DNA of 55,791 bases from UBA3537 sp965662485 (GTDB taxonomy: Bacteria; Bacteroidota; Bacteroidia; Flavobacteriales; Flavobacteriaceae), in contig CBFIIL010000005.1 in assembly GCA_965662485.1 (NCBI GenBank), forward strand, positions 1 to 55,791. Direction: 5' to 3'. The notes beneath the pieces were generated by a model that was not told where the DNA came from, searched no databases, and saw only the letters and a program-made list of their open reading frames with translations. A program made the position numbers and the translations under genes. Positions 8,271 through 17,500 of the stretch are shown piece by piece. Position 1 is the stretch's first letter; each line of letters opens with the position of its first letter.

Positions 8271-8342
8271 TGTGCAGTTCAACACTTCAAAAAAAACTAC
8301 ACGTTGACTAACTTAATAATTATGAAAAATGAAAAGTGTTAT

Positions 8343-9620
8343 TTAGCGTTTTGTAATGACAAACTCACTACGTCTATTTTGCTCATGGACCTCATCGGGA
8401 CACTGTACGCCATTACTACAATGGTTAACCAGCTGTGTTTCACCATAGCCACGACCTGTAAGTCGGCTACGACTAATCCCTTTATCTACCAAATATTGAA
8501 TGGTCGATCTGTTACGCCTTTCAGACAAGGCCATATTATACGCATCTGAAGCTCTACTATCTGTATGTGAACGCACATCAATCTCCAATGTTGGGTACTG
8601 GTTCATGATGCTTACGACTTTGTTAAGTTCTCGACGAGCATCAGACCTTATAAATGATTTATCCAAATCAAAATAAATTGGATTTAAGAAAATGGCCAAG
8701 TCAGTTCCAGGTGTTGTTACCTCACCATATGGCGAAACAATTTCTGTAACCACTTCAACTTTTTGTATGTTTAATGGAATATTAGTTTTTACTACACCAC
8801 CATCTTTACTAGACACCACCACTTCATTGGCAAAATAATCCGCTTCATCGGCACGGATAATAGTGATGTTTCCACATTTTTTATCCTCAAAACTATAACG
8901 TCCCTGCGCATCAGCTTTAATTTGCCCAACATTTTCTAGATAGCCATTAATAAAGACCACATCGGCATTTGGAATAGACTGTCCCGTCTTTTTATCGACC
9001 ACTACCCCTTCAAAACGTACTTTACAATGCTCTTCCAATGGTTGAAGTTGATTAAAACTATAGATATCATCATTTTGGTTATCGCGGTTAGAGGCAAAAT
9101 ACCCTGTTTCTCCATTGGTTACAATAGCAAAATCGTCATACGAACTATTTATAGGTCTGCCAAGGTTAGCTACTGTTCCTCCAATATTGCTTGCGCTAGT
9201 TTGAAATACATCTAACCCTCCAAGATTGGGATGACCATTGGATGAAAAGTAAAACGTATCGTTTTGATCGATAAATGGAAACATTTCGTTACCCACAGTG
9301 TTTACTTTATTTAAATTCATTGGTGTTCCATAAGATTCACCTTGAATTTGAGAAACGTATAAATCTGTTCCACCTTTTCCTCCGGGCATGTCGGACACAA
9401 AATACAATTTGCTTTCGTCGGCGCTTAATGCAGGATGACCTACAGAGTATTCACTGCTATTAAAGGGCAGCTCTTTTGGCTTAGACCATTCGCCATCCAC
9501 TCTATCACTACGTAGTAATTTCAATCGCGTAACTTTTTGGCTATCCTTACCGAGTTTTTTATCAACATAATCATTACGAGTAAAATATAGAGTCTGACCA
9601 TCCTTTGTGATGACAAGCAT
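8343..9620 (-). CDS. N-terminally truncated PorE-like OmpA-family protein (possible pseudogene)
   Basis: The 425-aa frame has, in order, the end of a PD40/beta-propeller region (HPALSADESKLYFVSDMPGG, YFSSNGHPNLGGLDVF), a carboxypeptidase-regulatory-like domain (residues ~205-270) and a C-terminal OmpA peptidoglycan-binding domain (DVRSHTDSRASDAYNMALSE, GRGYGETQLVNHC, QNRRSEFVITKR). This is the architecture of PorE-type proteins linked to T9SS and gliding, which normally also have a signal peptide, TPRs and a full propeller, ~630 aa in all. Here the frame opens inside a propeller motif (TKDGQTLYFTRNDY), with an in-frame stop immediately before the ATG and metG ending 10 nt upstream. Without a signal peptide the product would stay in the cytoplasm. 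A deletion that removed the 5' third of the gene is the simplest reading. Confidence 0.85.
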   Translation of the reverse strand: MLVITKDGQTLYFTRNDYVDKKLGKDSQKVTRLKLLRSDRVDGEWSKPKELPFNSSEYSVGHPALSADESKLYFVSDMPGGKGGTDLYVSQIQGESYGTPMNLNKVNTVGNEMFPFIDQNDTFYFSSNGHPNLGGLDVFQTSASNIGGTVANLGRPINSSYDDFAIVTNGETGYFASNRDNQNDDIYSFNQLQPLEEHCKVRFEGVVVDKKTGQSIPNADVVFINGYLENVGQIKADAQGRYSFEDKKCGNITIIRADEADYFANEVVVSSKDGGVVKTNIPLNIQKVEVVTEIVSPYGEVTTPGTDLAIFLNPIYFDLDKSFIRSDARRELNKVVSIMNQYPTLEIDVRSHTDSRASDAYNMALSERRNRSTIQYLVDKGISRSRLTGRGYGETQLVNHCSNGVQCPDEVHEQNRRSEFVITKR

Positions 9621-9630
9621 TTACAGCATA

Positions 9631-11742
9631 TCACCCCACAATCATTCCACTAGGAGCAGTATGATTCGTATCGGGTTGTACAAACACCAATTGTCCATCA
9701 CTAGCTTTGGCCATCAATAGCATCCCTTGGCTTTCAACCCCACGTAAGGCCCGTGGTTTAAGGTTGCACAAAACGGTTACTTTTTGTCCTATTATAGTAT
9801 TGGGTGTATAAAACTCTGCAATCCCCGAAACAATGGTTCGGGTTTCGGTACCAACATCAACCTGAAGGACCAATAGTTTTTTGGTTTTAGGCATTTTTTC
9901 GGCGGCGACAATCGTTCCTACTCTTAAATCCATTTTTGAAAAATCTTCAAAAGGAATATTGGGTTTTTGAGGTGCTGCAGTCGTGGCTTCTGCATTGGCC
10001 GCTTTGCTGGCTTGTAGTTTTTTGAGTTGTGCTTCAATTTGAGCATCTTCTATTTTGGTGAATAATAAAGATGCTGGTCCAATGGTATGCCCTGCTGGAA
10101 GGAGAGGTTTGTATGTTTGAGACGCTGACGCTGAAATAAATTCAGCGTGACCAATAGGTTTTTCGATTATATTATTGTTGTCTGTAGCGTCATGCTGAAC
10201 TTGTTTCAGCACAAGCATTTGTTGTAGCTTTTTGGCAGTAAACGGTAAAAAGGGTTCGGAAAGTACCGCTAGTCCTGCGGCGATTTGTAGCGCCGTATTC
10301 ATGATGGTTTTTACCCGTTCTGGATCCGTTTTAATAAGTTTCCAAGGTTCTTGATCGGCCAAATATTTGTTGCCCACACGGGCCAAATTCATCAACTCCT
10401 GACTAGCTTCTCTAAAACGAAAGCGCTCCAAAGAAGTTTCTAAAACTTTTGGTGTACGATGTAGCGTGTCTAAGGCTTCTTTATCAGCTGCAGTCATTTG
10501 GGTTACAGCAGGAATTTTACCTTCATAATATTTATGTGTAAGCACCATTACCCTATTGATAAAGTTGCCGTAAATGGCTACAAGTTCGTTGTTATTTCTT
10601 GCTTGAAAATCTTTCCACGTAAAATCATTGTCTTTGGTTTCTGGTGCAGTAGCCGTTAAAACATAGCGCAATACATCTTGCTGATTTGGAAAGTCTTTTA
10701 AATAATCAGGCAGCCATACTGCCCAGTTTTTGGAAGTGGATAATTTTTGACCTTCTAAATTTAAAAATTCATTGGCAGGAACATTTTGAGGTAAAATGTA
10801 GCTGCCTTCTGCTTTGAGCATGGCTGGAAAGATGATACAATGAAAAACAATATTGTCTTTTCCAATAAAGTGCAATAAGGTGGTGTCTTTATCTTTCCAA
10901 TAGGGTTCCCAATCTTTTCCCTGGGCTTTCGCCCATTCTTTTGTTGATGAAATATAACCAATCGGCGCATCAAACCACACATAAAGCACTTTACCATCGG
11001 CCCCTTTAACAGGGACAGGAATTCCCCAATCGAGATCGCGGGTTACTGCTCTAGGACGCAACCCATCATTGATCCATGACATGCATTGTCCATAGACATT
11101 GGATTTCCAATCGGCTTTATGGTCTTTGCCAATCCATTGTTTTAAAAAATCTTCGTGTTTGTCAAGGGGTAAATACCAATGCTTTGTGGATTTTAGTTCG
11201 GGAACATTGCCTGTTATGGCCGATTTTGGATGGATCAAATCGGTGGCATTATGGCTTGTCCCACAGGCTTCACATTGATCGCCATAACTTTCGGTATGAC
11301 CACATTTTGGGCAAGTTCCAATAACAAAACGGTCGGCCAAAAACTGTTGTGCTTCACTATCGTAAAGTTGATTGGTGGTTTCTTCTAAAAATTCTCCTTT
11401 TTGGTGTAAGGTTTTAAAAAAATCTGATGCGGTGTCGTGATGAATGGCCGCAGAGGTGCGCGAATAATTGTCAAACGAAATACCAAATTCATTAAACGAA
11501 TCTTTTATGATTTTATGGTAACGATCCACCACATCTTGCGGGCTGATGCCTTCCTTTTTAGCTTTAATGGTAATGGGCACACCATGTTCATCACTCCCAC
11601 AAATAAAGGCCACATCGTGCCCTTTTAGACGTAAGTATCGCGCATAAATATCGGCAGGCACATAAACCCCTGCCAAGTGACCAATATGTAGGGGACCGTT
11701 GGTATAGGGTAGAGCTGCAGTAAGGGTGTAACGTTTTGACAT
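9631..11742 (-). CDS. metG: Methionine--tRNA ligase with a repeat-encoded insertion
   Basis: A 703-aa methionyl-tRNA synthetase that charges initiator and elongator tRNA-Met. Visible are HIGH at 19-22, a zinc knuckle with cysteines 144, 147, 157 and 160, the KLSTS (KMSKS) loop at 333-337, the anticodon-binding helical domain, and a C-terminal EMAP/Trbp-like tRNA-binding OB domain (DLRVGTIVAAEKMPKTKK onward). Residues ~512-544 (LKQVQHDATDNNN, then GHAEFISASASQTYKP) are translated from an inserted palindromic repeat, yet the frame continues perfectly into the linker before the OB domain. The gene is expected to be essential, so the insertion must be tolerated. A TAnnTTTG motif lies just upstream. 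Confidence 0.96.
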   Translation of the reverse strand: MSKRYTLTAALPYTNGPLHIGHLAGVYVPADIYARYLRLKGHDVAFICGSDEHGVPITIKAKKEGISPQDVVDRYHKIIKDSFNEFGISFDNYSRTSAAIHHDTASDFFKTLHQKGEFLEETTNQLYDSEAQQFLADRFVIGTCPKCGHTESYGDQCEACGTSHNATDLIHPKSAITGNVPELKSTKHWYLPLDKHEDFLKQWIGKDHKADWKSNVYGQCMSWINDGLRPRAVTRDLDWGIPVPVKGADGKVLYVWFDAPIGYISSTKEWAKAQGKDWEPYWKDKDTTLLHFIGKDNIVFHCIIFPAMLKAEGSYILPQNVPANEFLNLEGQKLSTSKNWAVWLPDYLKDFPNQQDVLRYVLTATAPETKDNDFTWKDFQARNNNELVAIYGNFINRVMVLTHKYYEGKIPAVTQMTAADKEALDTLHRTPKVLETSLERFRFREASQELMNLARVGNKYLADQEPWKLIKTDPERVKTIMNTALQIAAGLAVLSEPFLPFTAKKLQQMLVLKQVQHDATDNNNIIEKPIGHAEFISASASQTYKPLLPAGHTIGPASLLFTKIEDAQIEAQLKKLQASKAANAEATTAAPQKPNIPFEDFSKMDLRVGTIVAAEKMPKTKKLLVLQVDVGTETRTIVSGIAEFYTPNTIIGQKVTVLCNLKPRALRGVESQGMLLMAKASDGQLVFVQPDTNHTAPSGMIVG
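10121..10211. repeat. Palindromic repeat element inserted in frame in metG
   Basis: Left hairpin CGCTGAA/TTCAGCG, right hairpin GCTGAA/TTCAGC, with core ATAGGTTTTTC, matching the intergenic element at 8170-8236 in order and orientation. The insertion sits in the linker between the catalytic/anticodon module and the tRNA-binding OB domain and keeps the reading frame. It resembles in behaviour the protein-coding palindromic elements known from Rickettsia, though the sequence family is different. Confidence 0.82.
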
Positions 11743-11760
11743 TTTTTCAGATTGTAATTA

Positions 11761-11768
11761 CAAAAATA
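11761..11768 (-). promoter_or_regulatory. Candidate -7 element for metG
   Basis: TATTTTTG on the minus strand fits the Bacteroidota -7 consensus TAnnTTTG, 19 bp before the metG start codon. No well-spaced -33 TTG is seen. Confidence 0.4.
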
Positions 11769-11835
11769 CACAAATAAAGCAGCAATTTAAACAGAACAAA
11801 GGAGATTTTTATATCTTTACAAAAAGCCCTTAAAA

Positions 11836-12849
11836 ATGTATTTTAAAACACTAATATGGTTTGTGCTTTTTACGAGCTGCACACACAGTAAAACCTCTAC
11901 GATGAATGCTCAAACACCTCCATCTACTCCATCACAAAAATTTTATACTCCAGACTATTTAAAAAAAGGGGATACCGTTGTTATTGTTGCACCAGCGGGT
12001 ATTTTAAAAGGGCGCCAACAGGCCATTGAGGCGGCCCAACAGCTTTTGAAAAAATGGGAACTTGTTCCAGTTTTGGGTCAACATGTTTTTGCACAAAACC
12101 ATCATTTTTCGGGGACTGATGCCCAGCGTCAATCGGATATGCAATGGGCTTTGGACCATCCCAATGCAAAAGCCATTTGGTGTGCACGCGGGGGCTATGG
12201 GAGTGTGCGCATTTTGGATGATTTGAATTTTGATATATTTAAAAAACACCCAAAATGGCTGGTTGGTTATTCGGATATTACCGCACTTCATAATACCTTA
12301 CAACAACTTGGTTTTGAGAGCATTCACGGCATGATGGCGGTCAATATGGAAGACGACCGCAATGCCATTTCATCATCAATTGAATCGTTAAAATCGAGTC
12401 TTTTTGGAACCTTAAACGCCTATCAAATTGAAGCCCAAAACAACAATCGAAAAGGCACTGCCAATGGCATTTTGGTTGGCGGCAACCTAACCTTATTGGC
12501 GAGTCAACTTGGAAGTGCCTCGCAGTTGGATCCGCGCGGAAAAATTTTATTTATTGAAGAGATTGGCGAATACAAATACCATATCGATCGGATGCTACAA
12601 AGCTTGAAACGTGCGGGTTATTTTGAGCAATGTGCTGGAGTGCTTATAGGCGATATGACAAAAATAAAACGCAACACTACGGCTTGGGGCAGCAACGTTG
12701 AGCAGCTCATCTTGGAGGTGCTAAAACCCTATGATATTCCTATTGCTTTTGGCATGCCCGCTGGCCACGAACCCGATAATCGCGCCCTTATTTTTGGTCG
12801 AAAAATTACTTTAAATGTAACTGCTGATGACACCCAAATTACCTTTTAA
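11836..12849 (+). CDS. LD-carboxypeptidase (peptidase S66)
   Basis: A 337-aa member of the muramoyltetrapeptide (L,D-) carboxypeptidase family, which trims the terminal D-Ala from cell-wall tetrapeptides during peptidoglycan recycling. The family motifs are present: CARGGYGSVRILD, the nucleophile Ser146 in VGYSDIT, the catalytic Glu in FIEEIGEYKYHIDRML, and His in MPAGHEPDN. The N-terminus (LIWFVLFTSC) is a lipoprotein signal with Cys15 as the likely lipidated residue, so the enzyme is probably membrane-anchored and periplasmic rather than cytoplasmic like E. coli LdcA. It is divergent from metG and is followed 14 bp later by yraN. Confidence 0.9.
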   Translation: MYFKTLIWFVLFTSCTHSKTSTMNAQTPPSTPSQKFYTPDYLKKGDTVVIVAPAGILKGRQQAIEAAQQLLKKWELVPVLGQHVFAQNHHFSGTDAQRQSDMQWALDHPNAKAIWCARGGYGSVRILDDLNFDIFKKHPKWLVGYSDITALHNTLQQLGFESIHGMMAVNMEDDRNAISSSIESLKSSLFGTLNAYQIEAQNNNRKGTANGILVGGNLTLLASQLGSASQLDPRGKILFIEEIGEYKYHIDRMLQSLKRAGYFEQCAGVLIGDMTKIKRNTTAWGSNVEQLILEVLKPYDIPIAFGMPAGHEPDNRALIFGRKITLNVTADDTQITF

Positions 12850-12863
12850 ACCCACCTACACCT

Positions 12864-13223
12864 ATGAGCGAATCTTATCAATTGGGCCGTAAAGGCGAAG
12901 CCGAAGCTGCACGGTTTTTGACACAAAACAACTATAAAATTTTAGAAAAAAACTACCGCTACCGAAAGGCTGAAGTGGACTTGATTGTTCAAAAAAACAA
13001 AACACTTATCGCAGTAGAAATCAAAACCCGCTCTTCAGATTTTTTTGATAACCCTGCACTGTTTTTGAAAACCAAACAACAGCAACGTATTGTTGAAGCG
13101 ATTAATTATTATGTTAAACACAATAATTTAGACGTAGAAGTGCGTTTTGATGTGATTAGCATCGTGAAAAATAAAGGGGGATTTGAAATTCAACACCTCA
13201 AAAATGCCTTTTATCACTTTTGA
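12864..13223 (+). CDS. yraN: YraN family protein (UPF0102)
   Basis: A 119-aa protein of the YraN/UPF0102 family, a small fold related to restriction endonucleases and Holliday-junction resolvases. It shows LGRKGEAEAARFL, the conserved KNYRYRKAEVDLIV segment (E-x-D with the downstream AVEIKTR forming the D-ExK-like site), and RFDVISI near the end. The cellular role is not established. It is probably co-transcribed with the upstream carboxypeptidase gene. Its last 10 nt overlap the convergent TlpA-like gene. Confidence 0.92.
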   Translation: MSESYQLGRKGEAEAARFLTQNNYKILEKNYRYRKAEVDLIVQKNKTLIAVEIKTRSSDFFDNPALFLKTKQQQRIVEAINYYVKHNNLDVEVRFDVISIVKNKGGFEIQHLKNAFYHF

Positions 13224-14548
13224 ATAAAAGGTTTTAAATCCTCTAAATTTTGGGGTTTTGCGATAATGGTTTTTTTTGGGTCCAAAACCATATAAAAAGG
13301 GGTTGCCGTAATATTGTAGCGCTGCACCAAAGGGTGTTCCCATTTGCCTAGCGCCAACACATGTGTAAATTGAGGCATATCATATTTCATGCTATTCCAT
13401 TTATAGGGCTCTTCTTCAAGCCCTACGGCTACAACAGAGCTATTATGGTGTTGATTTTCAGTAATCCAGCTATGAATTTTTGGCACTTCATCAACACAAT
13501 GACTGCAACTGCTACTCCAAAAAATAAGAATGTAGGACGTTGCACCAATCAAATCATAAAGTGTTTTGGCAGGGCGCCCCTTAGCCCCTTCTTCGAGCTC
13601 AAAATTAGGCGCTTTGGATCCGATAGCAGTTCGCTCAAAATCCTGCATGGCCTGAATGCCCTCGTTGTCATTTAGAGCAATGGCCAGAGGCATCAAAACC
13701 TCTTTTGAAATCTCTAATGCTAAAGGTTCATAATTGGCCTCTAACATTTGCAAACGCAAGACTTTAAAAATTTCATAACGCGTTTCGGGGGTTGCAGCAT
13801 CTGATAGAATTTGGTTTAACGACTTCAAATTGTCTTTTAGAAAATCTGTTGACATTGATGTCCCTGTCATCCCAAAAACATAATTAATGGCATGTTCACT
13901 AAAAAAATTAGAGGCCATCAACAAAGGGTTTTTAAAGTCCACAGCATCAAAATAATGGTTTTTGATGTGGTTTAAATACTGGTCTAAAGGTTCTACTTGA
14001 TGGGGGATATAACGCTTGTTTGCCTTAATAAATTCATGTACCATTAAATCTTTAGACTGCGTTTCAAATTCTGATTGTTTGGCGCTTTGGGCTTCAAAAA
14101 GCTGTATTAATGCCAAGGAATCTAAAGGTTCTTTTTTGTACTGTTTTCCAATATTTTGACCAATTTGGGCCATGGTCCTGTAGTATTGGCTCAGGAGTTT
14201 ATTTTCTTCTGAGCTTACATATTCCAAGCCTGTTTCTTGATTAAATTTTAGCTCAATATCTTCTTTAGCATTGTACATGAGGTCAAAATTATAAACCTCT
14301 TGAGGCATTGCATAAACCAAGCGGTACATCCCGCTTGTCATAGTGCTATCCAAAGCCATGGTTAAATGACCATCATTATCAAATTTGGCATGAGTTGCGT
14401 AGGACAGATTTTGTGGGGTTATTTTGTAAAGTATTGCAATCTCAAAATTTTCTGCGGGGGTGAATGTAGCACGGAGTTGATGTTGTGCCCAAATCATCGG
14501 CATACACAGCATAAAAAAAAACAAAATAGATAAAGTAGATTTAGTCAT
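13214..14548 (-). CDS. TlpA-like thioredoxin-fold protein
   Basis: A 444-aa exported protein. The signal peptide is MTKSTLSILFFFMLCMPMIWA, followed by a beta-rich N-terminal region of the kind found in Bacteroidota TlpA-like proteins and a helical middle (residues ~110-300). The C-terminal ~130 residues form a thioredoxin-like domain: GSKAPNFELEEG, active-site CSHC in FWSSSCSHCVDEVPKIH, and the cis-proline loop ITATPFYMVLD. It is predicted to act as a periplasmic thiol-disulfide exchange protein; the partner is unknown. The gene converges on yraN with a 10-nt overlap and shows no dedicated terminator between them. Confidence 0.88.
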   Translation of the reverse strand: MTKSTLSILFFFMLCMPMIWAQHQLRATFTPAENFEIAILYKITPQNLSYATHAKFDNDGHLTMALDSTMTSGMYRLVYAMPQEVYNFDLMYNAKEDIELKFNQETGLEYVSSEENKLLSQYYRTMAQIGQNIGKQYKKEPLDSLALIQLFEAQSAKQSEFETQSKDLMVHEFIKANKRYIPHQVEPLDQYLNHIKNHYFDAVDFKNPLLMASNFFSEHAINYVFGMTGTSMSTDFLKDNLKSLNQILSDAATPETRYEIFKVLRLQMLEANYEPLALEISKEVLMPLAIALNDNEGIQAMQDFERTAIGSKAPNFELEEGAKGRPAKTLYDLIGATSYILIFWSSSCSHCVDEVPKIHSWITENQHHNSSVVAVGLEEEPYKWNSMKYDMPQFTHVLALGKWEHPLVQRYNITATPFYMVLDPKKTIIAKPQNLEDLKPFIQK

Positions 14549-14579
14549 GGGTTATAGTTTGAATAGAATAAATCAAAAA

Positions 14580-17500
14580 TCAAGCCATTATTTGATGTAA
14601 AAACTGCAGCCCTTCCTGAATGGACTTTACCTTATTAAAAGCGAGTAACAACCGCAAACCACTGCGTGTTTGTTTTTCTTTAAGAACACAGGTTTTTGGA
14701 TGTTTTTGCACATACTTTAAAAGTTTTGAAAATTGAGGAGAGTCAAAGAATTTACTGTTTTGGTCTGGAATAAAGTATCCCACCATTTTGTGCTGTTTCA
14801 TCATTATTTTTTCTAAACCAAATTGCATGCCAATCCATTTCATTTTGACACTATCAAATAAGTCAACAACTTCTGTTGGTAATGGCCCAAAACGATCGAT
14901 GACTTCCGCCTCAAATGATTTGAGCTCAGCATCAGTTTTTAGGTTATTTAGCGCTGTATATAGACGTAGACGTTCCGATATGTTATTGACATAATCATCG
15001 GGAAAAAGTAAAGAAAAATCGGTATCAATTGTCAATTCTTTCACATAGGTTTTTGAAGTACCTTCTGTATTGAACAAGTGTTCAAACTCATTTTCTTTAA
15101 GCTCCTCAATGGCTTCGTTTAGGATTTTTTGATAGGTTTCAAATCCAATATCATTGATAAACCCACTTTGTTCTCCACCAAGTAAATCTCCTGCTCCACG
15201 AATTTCAAGATCTTTCATAGCAATATTAAATCCACTTCCCAAAGCTGTATATTGCTCCAAAGCAGAAATACGCTTTCGTGCATCATCGGTCATAGCATGA
15301 TAGTCGGGTGTGATGAAATAACAAAATGCTTTTTTGTTGCTTCGCCCTACTCGTCCTCGCATTTGATGAAGATCGCTAAGGCCAAAATTATTGGCGTTAT
15401 TGATAAAAATCGTGTTGGCATTTGGCACATCTAAACCGCTTTCTACAATGGTTGTACTGACTAAAACATCGAATGCACCATTCATAAAATCGAGCATCAA
15501 TTGTTCTAGTTTTTTACCATCTAATTGCCCATGACCTACGGCAATTTTAGCATCAGGCACCAACCGTTGGAGCATTCCAGCAACTTCTTTAATATTTTCT
15601 ATACGATTGTGAATAAAAAACACTTGCCCTGCTCTTTGAATTTCATAACTGATGGCATCGCGAATGATGGATTCACTTAGGCGAATTACTTGACTTTCTA
15701 TAGGAAAACGGTTGGGTGGCGGCGTGGTAATCACCGAAAGATCACGCGCAGCCATAAGACTAAACTGAAGGGTTCGAGGAATTGGGGTTGCTGTTAATGT
15801 CAGTACATCAACGTTATCTTTTAAAGTCTTTAATTTTTCTTTGACTGCTACACCAAATTTTTGTTCTTCATCAACTATTAAAAGTCCTAAATCCTTAAAC
15901 TGTACGGCCTTGTTGACCAATTGGTGTGTTCCAATTATAATATCAATTTGACCATTTTCTAATTGTTCAAGTGTTTGGCGTTTTTGTTTGGCGGTTTTAA
16001 ATCGATTTAAGTAATCTACAGTGACTGGAAATTCTTTTAAACGATTTTTGAATGTTTTGGCATGCTGAAAGGCCAATATTGTAGTCGGAACCAAAACCGC
16101 AACTTGTTTACCATTATCTACCGCTTTAAATGCGGCACGAATGGCGACTTCTGTTTTACCAAAGCCCACATCACCACAAACCAAACGGTCCATAGGACGC
16201 TCACTTTCCATATCGTTTTTGATATCGGCAGTCGCCGTAATTTGATCGGGAGTGTCTTCATAGACAAAAGAGGATTCCAACTCCAATTGCATGGCGCTAT
16301 CGGGACGGTACTGATAGCCTTTTTGTAGCTTTCGTTTCGCATACAATTGAATGAGATTAAACGCAATTTCTTTTACACGAGATTTTGTTTTTTGTTTTAG
16401 TGCTTTCCACGCTTTACTACCCAGTTTGTAAATTTTTGGCGGCTTACCATCTTTCCCATTAAATTTTGTGATTTTATGCAACGAATGAATGCTAAGGTAT
16501 AGGACATCGCGTTCGCCATAAATCAACTTGATAGCTTCTTGGAGTTTACCTTCTACATCAATTTTTTTGAGTCCGCCAAAGCGCCCTATTCCATGATCGA
16601 TATGTGTGACATAATCGCCTACTTCAAGACTGTTCAACTCCCGTAAAGTAATGGCTTGTTTTTTTGAAAAACCGTTTTTCAAATGGAACTTGTGGTAACG
16701 TTCAAAAAGTTGATGATCTGTATAACACACAATTTTGTTGTCATGATCTATAAAGCCTTGGTGCAAAGACAATACAAGCGTTTTGTAATGAACAACCGAA
16801 TCGTGCTCCTCAAAAATATCATGAAAGCGCTGTGCTTGCTGCGTATTGGCACAACAAATTATAGTTTGATAGCCATCATTATGGTGTTGATTCAAATCCT
16901 GAATAAGCAAATTGAATTGCTTATTGAATGAAGGCTGAGGACTTGTATCAAAATATAATGCGTTTGAACTGCTGTCTTCAAATAATACATCCTGTCCAAA
17001 TTCTACAACTGAAAATTGAGGCAGTAGGTCTTTGAAAATTTGTCCTGTACAAAACAAATCTGATGGCTCGATTTGTTTTACATCATGTTCAAGCTTATCG
17101 AATGCCATAGTTGCTTTTTCAAATAACAAATCCAAAGTCCCCAAAAGAGCAGGTAAATTAGAGGATAATATAATGGTGTCTTTTGAAATATATTCTAAAA
17201 ATCCAACCCGTTTTTCGTCCTGGTGTTTGTGCTCTATGTTGGGGATAATTTGAAGAGCATTGTGGGTGTTTAATGAAAGTTGGGATGCAATATCAAAGGT
17301 GCGAATACTTTCGACTTCATCGCCAAAAAACTCAATACGATAGGGGGTGTCATGAGCAAATGAAAAGACATCAACAATACCTCCGCGAACAGAAAACTCT
17401 CCAGGTTCAGTTACAAAATCAACGCGCTTGAAATGGTATTCAAAAAGGAGGTTATTGATAAATTCTATGCTTAAATTATCACCTGCTTTAATCTTAAAAG

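Larger units (their letters stand above)
7951..8342. other. Intergenic region: amt2 promoter side plus repeat and terminator
   Basis: This 392-bp gene-free stretch holds, from the amt2 side, a very AT-rich leader, two CCC/GGG palindromes, a short palindromic repeat (8170-8236) and the terminator of the truncated PorE-like gene. An open frame running rightward through it is not credible as a gene, because it crosses the repeat and the terminator and then runs antisense into the OmpA coding region. Confidence 0.7.

Noticed and set aside
8190..8549. A 119-codon open frame on the plus strand
   Set aside because: It runs through the palindromic repeat and the terminator and then antisense through the OmpA domain of the PorE-like gene; no protein-like pattern.
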